In this document: piece after piece, positions 15,097-22,748 of the stretch
How positions within the stretch are numbered: position 1 is the first letter of the stretch
How the letters are laid out: every line of letters starts with the position of its first letter
Assembly (NCBI GenBank): GCA_018268255.1
Contig: JAFDWX010000002.1
Location: 1-64,000 of the forward strand
Source: Armatimonadota bacterium
GTDB taxonomy: Bacteria; Armatimonadota; Fimbriimonadia; Fimbriimonadales; Fimbriimonadaceae
Direction of reading: 5' to 3'
Length of the DNA: 64,000 bases
The notes under the pieces: model-generated
What the model was told of the DNA's origin: nothing
The model's input: the letters and a program-made list of their open reading frames with translations, nothing else
The model's database searches: none
Position numbers and translations under genes: made by a program

Positions 15097-16713
15097 TTAA
15101 GGACTTTCCGGGAGGTCAGACTCATTGGGCGGAGTTTTGCTGCCACGGTTAAGTGCACGAGCCACGATCTTGGACTCGTCCATACCCATCTGTTTGGTCA
15201 CGAAATAGTAAATCCAGCCAAAGCCGGTGAGAAAGACACCCAAAAGTGCAATTCCAAGGAGCCTGGCACCCGTGCCGCCCGATTGGGGCGCGAAATGCAT
15301 CGCACCCCAGAGGAAAACCATGGCGACTCCACCAGCCAGAACGCTTTTGGCAAAGGTAATTCCCAGAGCCCTAAAATCGATGTCGCCTAACGTCTTGTTC
15401 AGCCCGAAGAGAAGCAGGAGAACCATGACGTACGCGCAGATACTCCCTGCGAGGGGAAGGTAGCTGTAATCCAAACCTGCACTTCGAATGCCCAGACAGG
15501 CCACCACGAAGAGCGCAGTGGTGATGGTTCCGTAAACCACAGGCGTGATCGTTTTCTGCAAAGCAAAATAGGATCGCATCAGCATCGGCTGAATACACCA
15601 GCCGGCGATTCCGATGGCGAACATCGAAAGGAGGAAAGAAGTTCTTTCTGTGTCTTCGGCGGTGAACCGACCGTGCTGAAACAGAGCTCGGATGATGGGC
15701 GTCGGCATCACGGCCAGCAAAATGCTTACGGGGACCGACAAGTAGATCACTTGTCGAAGGCTGTTGTTGACTTGTCCCCGGAACAAATCCATTCGGTCTT
15801 GGGCGAAATACTGGCTCAACGCTGGAAATGCTGCCAATGCCAAGGACTGACCGAAGATCCCTTGTGGAGCCTGCATCATCTGATTGGCGTTCGCGATCGC
15901 CGAGTTCACCAGATTTCCGTACGGAGATCCGAAATACTGCATGATCATCGGAAACACACTGGGGAGCGAAAGACCAAGCACTACCGGAGCCATGAGCCGA
16001 AACACCTTGCGAACTCCCGGATGTTTAGTATCCAGAGTCGGCCTGAATTTCGAACCCAATTTCCACATCATCCATGCGGGCAGAGCCATGCTGCCGACGA
16101 ATGCTCCGAAGAGTGCTCCCCAGGTCATTCCCGAGACAGGCAGGGCAACGAGGGAGGAAAAGACCAGAGCTCCAAAGATGATGCCGAGGTTGTAAATGTT
16201 GGGGCCGAGGCTTGGAATGCTGAATACCTGCCGCGAATAGAGCGTGCCCATCATGAGCCCACCGATGAAAAACGCGAACTGGGCAGGCAGCAATATTCTG
16301 CTCATGTGTGCGATGAGCGGATAGATTTCCTGGGCCTTGCCCGGTGCAACAATGTGAGCCAGCGGCATGGCGAACAGCCAAGCTCCGCCAATGACTACCA
16401 GAAGGGCCAGGGACATGATTGTCGTGACAGAGCTGAAGACCTTCCATGCGTCCTCTTCACGCCCCGTATGAAGGTATTCGCTGAAGACGGGAATGAACGC
16501 GGAACTTAGCGCACCTCCTGCCACGAGGAAAAAGATCAGGTCTGGAATCTGAAATGCTAGTCGATAGGCATCGGTGTGCATCGACTGGCCGAATTTCCAG
16601 TTGATGATCATCTCGCGGGCGATCCCCAATACGCGGCTGAGAAGGAGCGAGAGCATGACGATCATGCTCGCCCGTTGAACATTGGGACGCGATGCGACAG
16701 CTTGCAAGGTCAT
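15097..16713 (-). CDS. murJ: MurJ-type lipid II flippase
   Basis: This 538-residue protein has about 14 hydrophobic helices, as expected of the MviN/MurJ branch of the MOP superfamily. The N-terminal signature S-R-V-L-G-I-A-R-E and the T-D-A-Y-R-L-A-F-Q-I-P-D-L element of helices 1-2 are present, with F-F-L-V-A-G-G-A-L-S-S-A-F-I-P-V-F after them. It flips lipid-linked peptidoglycan precursor across the inner membrane. Conserved arginines in the central cavity cannot be numbered with certainty here. It begins a minus-strand run with the exonuclease and ligase genes, though shared transcription is inferred from spacing only. Confidence 0.92.
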   Translation of the reverse strand: MTLQAVASRPNVQRASMIVMLSLLLSRVLGIAREMIINWKFGQSMHTDAYRLAFQIPDLIFFLVAGGALSSAFIPVFSEYLHTGREEDAWKVFSSVTTIMSLALLVVIGGAWLFAMPLAHIVAPGKAQEIYPLIAHMSRILLPAQFAFFIGGLMMGTLYSRQVFSIPSLGPNIYNLGIIFGALVFSSLVALPVSGMTWGALFGAFVGSMALPAWMMWKLGSKFRPTLDTKHPGVRKVFRLMAPVVLGLSLPSVFPMIMQYFGSPYGNLVNSAIANANQMMQAPQGIFGQSLALAAFPALSQYFAQDRMDLFRGQVNNSLRQVIYLSVPVSILLAVMPTPIIRALFQHGRFTAEDTERTSFLLSMFAIGIAGWCIQPMLMRSYFALQKTITPVVYGTITTALFVVACLGIRSAGLDYSYLPLAGSICAYVMVLLLLFGLNKTLGDIDFRALGITFAKSVLAGGVAMVFLWGAMHFAPQSGGTGARLLGIALLGVFLTGFGWIYYFVTKQMGMDESKIVARALNRGSKTPPNESDLPESP

Positions 16714-16728
16714 TTATTATGGTCAAAC

Positions 16729-16767
16729 AATAAAATGCCCCTGCCAGAGTCTCGGCAGAGGCATTTT
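16729..16767 (-). terminator. Terminator after thioredoxin
   Basis: The hairpin AAAATGCC-C-CTGCC / GGCAG-A-GGCATTTT has 13 pairs with one mismatch. On the minus strand it ends in TTTTATTG. It separates the thioredoxin gene from murJ. Confidence 0.75.
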
Positions 16768-16790
16768 GTTCAAATTTACAGCCGTTGTAA

Positions 16791-17114
16791 CTAAATGTGC
16801 TTGGTGACAAGCGCCTTAATGCTGTCCTTGGGTCCGGCACCCACCATCTGATCGACCACCTGACCGCCTTTGAAGACAAGCAATGCTGGGATGCTCATGA
16901 TTCCGTACTTTTGAGCAATCTCGCCTTCTTCGTCCACGTTGATTTTGTAGACTCTCGCTTGGCCATCAAGTTCTTTCGCTATTTCCTCAACGTGGGGGCC
17001 GATTGCGCGGCAGGGGCCGCACCATTGTGCCCAGAAATCGACAAGGACGGGAACGTCCGACTTTAACACTTTCTCATCAAATTCCGTCGTGGTGACGGCA
17101 AGTTCAGTCGCCAT
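16791..17114 (-). CDS. trxA: Thioredoxin
   Basis: This is 107 residues from the ATG at 17114. An ATG two codons upstream (17120) is closer to the AGGA site than usual. The W-C-G-P-C active site lies in the normal position, near residue 33. It is followed by a conserved P in the S-I-P-A-L-L-V-F segment (cis-proline) and a G-x-G ending. It reduces protein disulfides in the cytoplasm, using thioredoxin reductase, which is not in the window. It is a single-gene unit with its own terminator. Confidence 0.95.
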   Translation of the reverse strand: MATELAVTTTEFDEKVLKSDVPVLVDFWAQWCGPCRAIGPHVEEIAKELDGQARVYKINVDEEGEIAQKYGIMSIPALLVFKGGQVVDQMVGAGPKDSIKALVTKHI

Positions 17115-17270
17115 ACTCATACTTCCTGTAATGCTCAGCCCCTTCGCTGTGTTCCTTACTACGTATACCCGGTGGCGAATCTTTCTCAGTTGTAACAAAC
17201 AGGGGCCAGTACACCGTCTATGTAATGCGGGTAAATTGACGCACAGCATCGAGGAGGCGCACTGGAATTC

Positions 17271-18113
17271 ATGAGGAAACTTGTTATCGTTGCCCTTGCG
17301 ACCACGGTTTTATTAGGAAGTGTGAACGTTGCCGACGCGCAACGTCGCCGAACAACCGCGGTTAAGAGTGGCCCAGAAACCGGACTCTTGGGAGTCACGC
17401 TGTATGACAGCGGAGCATCGCTGATCCGAAGATTCGGTTCGCCTGACGTTATCGAGGCCATTACCATCGGGAGCGGCGGCGGAGCTGCAGGTGGCGGCGG
17501 AGGCGGGGGCGGCGGCGGTCGCGGAGGTGCCCAAAGCAGTGGTGGCGCAGGAGCGAGTGCAGCTGAGCCCCAACTTAACAACGGACCTGCTGCTCCAGAC
17601 GCGCTCACAGATTTAGCGCTTGGAATTCCTAACGACACGGTGGAAGCTCGGCAATCAGGTCCAGAGGACGAAGAGCGAGGTCGACCCCGAGGCGGCGGCC
17701 CTCCGGGAGCCCCAGGTGCACCTCCAGGAGCTACTCCGGGCGGAGCGCCGGGCGGTGCTAGCCCAGGCGGCGGCGCGAGTGCCAGCTCTCAGTCTGTCCA
17801 GTTCACGCGATGGATTTACAAGTATCCCTCGGTGAGGTACGGATTCGTTTTGGACAAATTCAACAAGGTTGTCCAAATCGAAGCGATCGGACTGAAGGAC
17901 GCGAAGGCAGTGACCCGCCGAGGCGTGCGCTTTGGATCGATGTTTGGCGATGTGATGACCAAGTATGGCGACCCCGACGGATATGACATCGCGGGCGACC
18001 AGATCGTCATCCGATTTATGGACAAGAACCGAGTGGCTTTCAAACTGGCTCGACTTGGCCCCAACCAAAAGCACAAAGTGACCGGCATCGTGGTTGCGGC
18101 GGGCAAAAAGTAA
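17271..18113 (+). CDS. Secreted protein with Gly-rich linkers and BamE/SmpA-like repeats
   Basis: This is a 280-residue protein with a standard signal peptide (about 1-23, ending A-D-A). A globular segment follows (about 34-62) with L-G-V-T-L-Y-D-S-G-x-S-L-I-R-R-F-G-S-P-D. Next comes a nearly pure glycine run (about 68-84), a variable middle, a Pro/Gly-rich linker (about 128-165) and a C-terminal domain. In that domain G-V-R-F-G-S-M-F-G-D-V-M-T-K-Y-G-D-P-D resembles the first segment. The two matching segments look like a repeated periplasmic domain of the SmpA/BamE-like or beta-clip type. Function unknown. It ends 15 bases before dnaG. Confidence 0.7.
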   Translation: MRKLVIVALATTVLLGSVNVADAQRRRTTAVKSGPETGLLGVTLYDSGASLIRRFGSPDVIEAITIGSGGGAAGGGGGGGGGGRGGAQSSGGAGASAAEPQLNNGPAAPDALTDLALGIPNDTVEARQSGPEDEERGRPRGGGPPGAPGAPPGATPGGAPGGASPGGGASASSQSVQFTRWIYKYPSVRYGFVLDKFNKVVQIEAIGLKDAKAVTRRGVRFGSMFGDVMTKYGDPDGYDIAGDQIVIRFMDKNRVAFKLARLGPNQKHKVTGIVVAAGKK

Positions 18114-18128
18114 TTCAAGGCGAGACCC

Positions 18129-19853
18129 GTGAACGATGAGCGCCAGCTTGTTCGCTCCCGGGTCTCCTTGGTTGAACTTGTCAGCCAAGAAGTCCGGCTG
18201 AAAAAAACCGGAAAAAACTGGACGGGCCTCTGCCCGTTTCATGACGACAAGCACCCCTCCTTCACTGTTTCCGATGTAACGGGAACCTATCGCTGTTGGT
18301 CCTGCGGAGCCAAAGGCGATGTTTTCACCTGGATGATGGAGCGGAGACGCCTCACCTTTCGCGAGGCACTGGAAGAACTGGCAAAGCAGGCCGGAATCAA
18401 ACTCAGTTCCAAACCCCAGGAGGGTGCAAGTAAGAGGGGCAGTCACATCGCTTTGATGGAGGCGGTAGGCAAGTTTTTCAAAAGCGCTCTCGCCGATAGC
18501 GCCAGAGCCCAGAAGTACTGCTCGGATCGTGGAATCGACGCGAACACGATTGAATACTGGGAGCTTGGTTTTGCTGAAGACGCTCCGGATGCACTCCCGA
18601 CGTTCCTTAAGAAGTCTGGCTTTGCTCTGGCGGACGCCAAAGAGCTGTTTGTGGTGGATGGCGATAGCACCAATGGCTACGGAGGGAAGTTTCGCGACCG
18701 CCTCATGTTCCCGATTCGTGATGAGCGCGGGGTCCTGGTCGCCTACGGTGGCCGCATTATCGGCGATGGCAGGCCGAAGTACATCAACAGCAGCGACACC
18801 CCGTTGTTTCGCAAGAGCCGGGTTCTCTATGGCCTCCATCAAGCCAGTTCAGCCATTGCGAAAAAGAATCGAGCGATTTTGGTCGAGGGATACCTTGACG
18901 TCATCGCCTGCCACCGCGCTGGCTTGCAGGAAGCGGTCGCCAGTCTTGGCACGTCGCTGACCGAAGAGCAGGCGAAAATGCTCAAACGTTGGTGCGACCG
19001 CGTCGTGGTGCTCTACGATCGGGACGCAGCGGGACAGAAGGCAGCCGAGCGCGCATCCGAATTGTTGGCTGCCGAAGGAATTCATGTTTCGGTATGCCTT
19101 ATGCCTGAGGGGCAAGACCCAGATTCAGTCCTTCGATCGGTAGGACCCGCGCCATTGCTCAAAGCGGTGGAGCAGGGAATTTCTCCGCTCGAATTCCGAA
19201 TTCAGCAAATTCAGACCAGGCTTGAGCCAACCGATGATGCCTTCTGGACGGAGGTCACGGTTGCTCTGACCGATTCGACGGACGTCCTAGAGATCGAGCG
19301 CCAGATTGAAAGGTTAGCTCCTCTGATTCCTGGTCTTCGTGATCCCATGGCCTCCCGCAAAGCCCTCCGGCGGATGATCCAGAAACAGACCGCAGGCCCT
19401 GAAAGGACTGCGCCGACCCGGCGGGCGCGCCGAGAACGATTCTTCAGACTGGAAATGTCTGGAGTTGACCGAGTACTTTTACTGGCGGCCGTTTCCGAGA
19501 ATTTCCGGCATCTGGTGTGGCCGGTTTTTGAGCTTGCCGACACTTTCAGTAGCGAGCTTTCGCGTGAGTTTGCCGTATCGATGCACGATGCGTTCTCCGG
19601 CACCCCGCCAGAGGGGGATTTGGCAAGCTGGGTCGATGCCTTGCAACCGGAAGACACCCGATATCGGTTCCTGGACTTTGTTCTTTCCAGCGATTTGGAG
19701 CCTGACGACACCGGAGTCGCCGATGCCTTGAAAATATTTGAAAATAGGAAAGAATCTATCGAAATTCGAAAGGCAGTAGTGGCAGTTCCGTCGAATGATA
19801 AAGAGCTGGCTGAGATTGGAGAACGGCTCAGGCGGATAAAGCGCGTCGAATAG
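18129..19853 (+). CDS. dnaG: DNA primase DnaG
   Basis: This is 574 residues with a GTG start. The CHC2 zinc finger has C35, H38, C56 and C59. The TOPRIM core follows with V-E-G-Y-L-D-V (about residue 257) and the metal-binding D-R-D-A-A-G segment near 298. It synthesises RNA primers at the replication fork with the DnaB helicase. The C-terminal helicase-binding region is divergent. The neighbour downstream is a sigma factor, the order of the conserved macromolecular-synthesis cluster. The rpsU gene of the enterobacterial version is absent. Confidence 0.96.
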   Translation: MNDERQLVRSRVSLVELVSQEVRLKKTGKNWTGLCPFHDDKHPSFTVSDVTGTYRCWSCGAKGDVFTWMMERRRLTFREALEELAKQAGIKLSSKPQEGASKRGSHIALMEAVGKFFKSALADSARAQKYCSDRGIDANTIEYWELGFAEDAPDALPTFLKKSGFALADAKELFVVDGDSTNGYGGKFRDRLMFPIRDERGVLVAYGGRIIGDGRPKYINSSDTPLFRKSRVLYGLHQASSAIAKKNRAILVEGYLDVIACHRAGLQEAVASLGTSLTEEQAKMLKRWCDRVVVLYDRDAAGQKAAERASELLAAEGIHVSVCLMPEGQDPDSVLRSVGPAPLLKAVEQGISPLEFRIQQIQTRLEPTDDAFWTEVTVALTDSTDVLEIERQIERLAPLIPGLRDPMASRKALRRMIQKQTAGPERTAPTRRARRERFFRLEMSGVDRVLLLAAVSENFRHLVWPVFELADTFSSELSREFAVSMHDAFSGTPPEGDLASWVDALQPEDTRYRFLDFVLSSDLEPDDTGVADALKIFENRKESIEIRKAVVAVPSNDKELAEIGERLRRIKRVE

Positions 19854-19919
19854 CAGAATCAACCTGTCGACGACCTGGTTTCAGCCGGTTTTGGTTGAAT
19901 ATTTTTTGGGTCGAACATC

Positions 19920-20789
19920 ATGGTAGCCACGCTGCTTTCTCCAAGGACGCCGATTCAAACGGCATCAGAACGCTCCATCGAAGATCCGGTAGGTGATTGG
20001 CTTCACCAAATCGGAAAACGAAAACTCCTTTCCGGTGAAGAAGAGCGAGCTTTGGCCGTGCAGGCCCAGAGTGGCGACCTAGAAGCTCGGAACGCGCTGA
20101 TCGAGGCGAATCTCCGGCTGGTCGTTAGCCAGGCCAAGAAATTCACGGGTCGTGGATTGGGCCTTCAGGATTTGATTCAAGAAGGGAATCTGGGCCTCAT
20201 CCATGCGGTGGAGAAATTTGATCCCAGCCGTGGTTTTAGATTCAGCACCTACGCGATCTGGTGGATTCGCCAGGCAATCAGTCGAGCATTGGCATCCAAA
20301 GTCACGGCAATCCGGGTTCCGACTTATCTGGGCGACCGAACCTCGAAAATCTCCAAACTCCGAGCAGAACTGACGGCAGCTCTCGGTCGAGAGCCCACTC
20401 CAGAGGAAGTGGCCAAGGAGATGCAAATCTCTGAATTGGAGATCTACCGGTTGGACCATCTGCCCCGCGAAATGATCTCCCTGGAAGAGCCGCAGACGTC
20501 CTCGGGCGGAGGGTCGCTTGCCGATCTCATCCCAGACCAGAACTCGATGCACCTCGATCAATTCGATAACTCGATCGCGATGAGCGTCGGTGCGAGAAGA
20601 ATTTTGGACGCGCTGGATTCCCACGAGCGGTCAATTCTTGAGTGGCGGCTCGGATTCCAGGACGGATCCACCCACAGCATCAAGGACGTCGCTAAATTGT
20701 TGGGACTGCCACGCGAACGCGTGCGAGAAATAGAACACCACGCACTGAAAAAGCTCAAAGAGAATCCCGACGCTCGCTCGCTCCTGTAA
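19920..20789 (+). CDS. RNA polymerase sigma factor, sigma-70 family (short RpoD/SigA-like)
   Basis: This is a 289-residue protein. Region 1.2 begins near residue 23. Region 2 is strong: [10 protein letters not shown], then L-I-Q-E-G-N-L-G-L and [13 protein letters not shown]. Region 3 (about 140-185) and region 4 with an R-E-R-V-R-E-I-E helix-turn-helix follow. There is no region 1.1 or non-conserved insert, so it is group-2 sized, yet it sits after dnaG where many bacteria keep rpoD. It could be the primary sigma of this lineage or a close paralogue. Confidence 0.9.
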   Translation: MVATLLSPRTPIQTASERSIEDPVGDWLHQIGKRKLLSGEEERALAVQAQSGDLEARNALIEANLRLVVSQAKKFTGRGLGLQDLIQEGNLGLIHAVEKFDPSRGFRFSTYAIWWIRQAISRALASKVTAIRVPTYLGDRTSKISKLRAELTAALGREPTPEEVAKEMQISELEIYRLDHLPREMISLEEPQTSSGGGSLADLIPDQNSMHLDQFDNSIAMSVGARRILDALDSHERSILEWRLGFQDGSTHSIKDVAKLLGLPRERVREIEHHALKKLKENPDARSLL

Positions 20790-20793
20790 TGCC

Positions 20794-21336
20794 TTGAGCC
20801 AAGCAGTCGTAGGAAATTTCGTGGTCGCGCCGCAGGTCGATGTTCTGCTGGAGACGGGTAAGTCCGTTCCGTTGGCCTCACTGTATGCCGAAAGACCTTT
20901 GGTTTTGGTCTTTCTGAGGCACTTCGGATGCCCGTTTTGCCGCGAACAAGTGGCCCAGTTGCGGATGGCGAAGGACCTCAACATCGCTTTTGTGGGGATG
21001 GGTGAGCCGAGGCAAGCTCAGTCCTTCAAAGGCAAGTTGGCTTCGCCCCATCCATATATCTGTGATCCCGAACGGCAGCTTTACACAGCTTTCAACCTCG
21101 GCCGTGGAAAGGCGGGTCAGGTCGTCGGACCCAAAATGTTCCTGCGCGGATTCGGCGCAGTTTTGAGGGGCCAGTGGGTTGGGTTACCCATCGGCGACCC
21201 ATGGCAGATGCCAGGGATTTTCCTCATAGAAACGGACGGCCGAGTCAGTTGGGAATACAGAAGCACCAATGCGAGTGACAACCTATCCCTTGGCCGAATT
21301 CAGCAGTCGTTCGGGAAAAGGCAGGACGAGTCCTGA
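20794..21336 (+). CDS. Peroxiredoxin-like (PRXL2/AhpC-TSA_2) protein
   Basis: This is 180 residues from a TTG four bases after the sigma factor stop. The thioredoxin-fold start has a C-P-F-C pair in R-H-F-G-C-P-F-C-R-E, at about residues 46-49. A P-x-x-F-L-I-E-T-D-G strand lies near the end. It matches the AhpC/TSA_2 branch, whose members act as thiol reductases rather than classical peroxidases in several cases. The 3' end overlaps the 3' end of the oppositely oriented inositol-monophosphatase-like gene by 54 bp. Confidence 0.8.
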   Translation: MSQAVVGNFVVAPQVDVLLETGKSVPLASLYAERPLVLVFLRHFGCPFCREQVAQLRMAKDLNIAFVGMGEPRQAQSFKGKLASPHPYICDPERQLYTAFNLGRGKAGQVVGPKMFLRGFGAVLRGQWVGLPIGDPWQMPGIFLIETDGRVSWEYRSTNASDNLSLGRIQQSFGKRQDES

Positions 21337-22071
21337 GTTCATCGGCAGCAAAGCGAACGGCTTTTCCATCTCGCGAAGTTGGATGACTTTGGCTAAATTG
21401 ATCTGTGTTCCATCAACATAGCGGCATTCGCCGCCCAGTTCTTGCACAATCGCGATGCTCGCAGCTGCATCGTACAAGTTAGCCTTGTAGCTGACCATGC
21501 CTCGAAAGATCCCTTTGAAGACAAACGCAGCCTCAGCGACAAACGCACCGACGTACCGCATCTTCCCAGGGATTTTATGGTTCTGGTATGCCAGAAGAAA
21601 TTCGTCGTCGTAACTAAAGAGCTCAAAACTCTCGATCGGACCGGGCCGGATCGGCGTGAGAGGCGATCCGTTCAATGTTGCGCCTCCACCGAGACTTGCG
21701 GAGTACATTTCGTCCAGATCGGGCAGATAAATGCATCCCAAAACCAGTTCGGAACTTCTGGCAAGAGCAACGGAGACTCCCCACAGCGAAGATCCAAATG
21801 AAAAATTGGTCGTTCCATCCACAGGATCGACGAGCCAGAGTCCACCCTCGCCGGGCTCCCGGAACCCCTCTTCCTCTCCCCACACGGTTGAACCGGGAAC
21901 CAACTCTGCCAGTTTCGTCCGGAGCATGGTCTCGATAGCTCGATCGGCTTCTGTGACGATCGACCCATCCGGCTTGAGCGAGCGGTGCATGGTACTGCGG
22001 AGGTCCACAGCGATTTTGCCAGCCTCGCGGCACAGCGTCTCCAGTTCTCCTCGCTCCCTTTGCCAATTCAT
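21283..22071 (-). CDS. Inositol-monophosphatase-family phosphatase
   Basis: This is 262 residues from the ATG at 22071. The metal-binding motifs are in order: W-G-E-E-E-G at about residue 66, D-P-V-D-G-T-T-N-F at about 81-89, and a late A-N-L-Y-D-A-A-A element. That element replaces the more usual W-D-x-A-A-G, a notable change in motif 2. Family members hydrolyse inositol, histidinol or nucleotide phosphates with magnesium. Histidinol phosphatase (HisN) is one possibility, but the position near no his genes does not help. Expressed from its own promoter opposite the tRNA-Gly gene. Confidence 0.87.
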   Translation of the reverse strand: MNWQRERGELETLCREAGKIAVDLRSTMHRSLKPDGSIVTEADRAIETMLRTKLAELVPGSTVWGEEEGFREPGEGGLWLVDPVDGTTNFSFGSSLWGVSVALARSSELVLGCIYLPDLDEMYSASLGGGATLNGSPLTPIRPGPIESFELFSYDDEFLLAYQNHKIPGKMRYVGAFVAEAAFVFKGIFRGMVSYKANLYDAAASIAIVQELGGECRYVDGTQINLAKVIQLREMEKPFALLPMNSGLVLPFPERLLNSAKG

Positions 22072-22097
22072 GCCAGTAAGTTTAGCTAATGAACCCC

Positions 22098-22126
22098 TTG
22101 CAACGCGCCGACCCCTAAGGTATAAA
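22098..22126 (+). promoter_or_regulatory. Sigma-70 promoter of tRNA-Gly
   Basis: A -35 box TTGCAA (22098-22103), an exact 17-bp spacer and a -10 box TATAAA (22121-22126) end 12 bases before the mature tRNA. Confidence 0.75.
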
Positions 22127-22138
22127 GACAAAGCGACC

Positions 22139-22213
22139 GCGGGAGTAGCTCAGTGGTAGAGCATCTCGTTGCCAACGAGAGGGTCGCGGGTTCGAATCTC
22201 GTCTCCCGCTCCA
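22139..22213 (+). tRNA. tRNA-Gly (anticodon GCC)
   Basis: The acceptor stem GCGGGAG pairs with CTCCCGC. The anticodon stem TCTCG/CGAGA holds the loop TTGCCAA with anticodon GCC. The T-arm GGTTCGAATC and an encoded CCA end are present. Discriminator base is T. It reads GGC and GGT glycine codons. Confidence 0.97.
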
Positions 22214-22289
22214 TAAATTTGGGACTCATTCGCACAGGCGGATGGGTCCTTCGCATTTCCCGCCTTTTGGGCGTAGACTGAATGAAGTC

Positions 22290-22748
22290 ATGGCACGCCG
22301 AGATTTGGATCAATGGCTCTGGCAAGTTGGTGCAGAATTGCAGCGGCTGAGCGAAGAGGTTGCTCCTGTTGCTCCCAAAATCGCGCGACGGCGCGCATGG
22401 GAACCCGCTGTCGATATCCTGGAATCGGATGACTTCCTTTTGATCAAGGCGGAACTGGCCGGTGTGCGCTCCGAAGATGTACGGCTCATCGTTCAGCCCG
22501 AACAGAAGGTGCTCACCATTCGCGGAGTCAGGCACCCAGACGAAACGTCTGCAAGATTCCGCGTCGTCCGGCAAATCGAGATTTTCCACGGCGAATTCGA
22601 ACGACCCATCGCTTTGCCTGAAATCGATCTCGATCTGGATGATATTCGCGCGGAATATCGAAATGGCTATCTTTTTGTCGCTATTCCCAAAACCGGCGCC
22701 AATTCAAACGTCGTCTTTAAAAGAACAATCACCGTCAAACGAATTTAG
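22290..22748 (+). CDS. Small heat-shock protein, Hsp20/alpha-crystallin family
   Basis: This is 152 residues from the ATG at 22290. An alpha-crystallin domain spans about residues 38-140: P-A-V-D-I-L-E opening, the A-E-L-A-G-V strand, and a conserved G-x-L-x-V-A-I-P closing. The usual C-terminal I-x-I/V anchor appears as I-T-V near the end. It is an ATP-independent holdase that keeps unfolded proteins soluble. Its stop codon touches the lon start codon, so chaperone and protease are co-expressed. No CIRCE operator is seen upstream. Confidence 0.93.
   Translation: MARRDLDQWLWQVGAELQRLSEEVAPVAPKIARRRAWEPAVDILESDDFLLIKAELAGVRSEDVRLIVQPEQKVLTIRGVRHPDETSARFRVVRQIEIFHGEFERPIALPEIDLDLDDIRAEYRNGYLFVAIPKTGANSNVVFKRTITVKRI

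Noticed and set aside
17655-18842. Long minus-strand frame across the glycine-rich gene and dnaG
   Set aside because: dnaG and the secreted protein on the plus strand are clear, so this is a codon-bias shadow.
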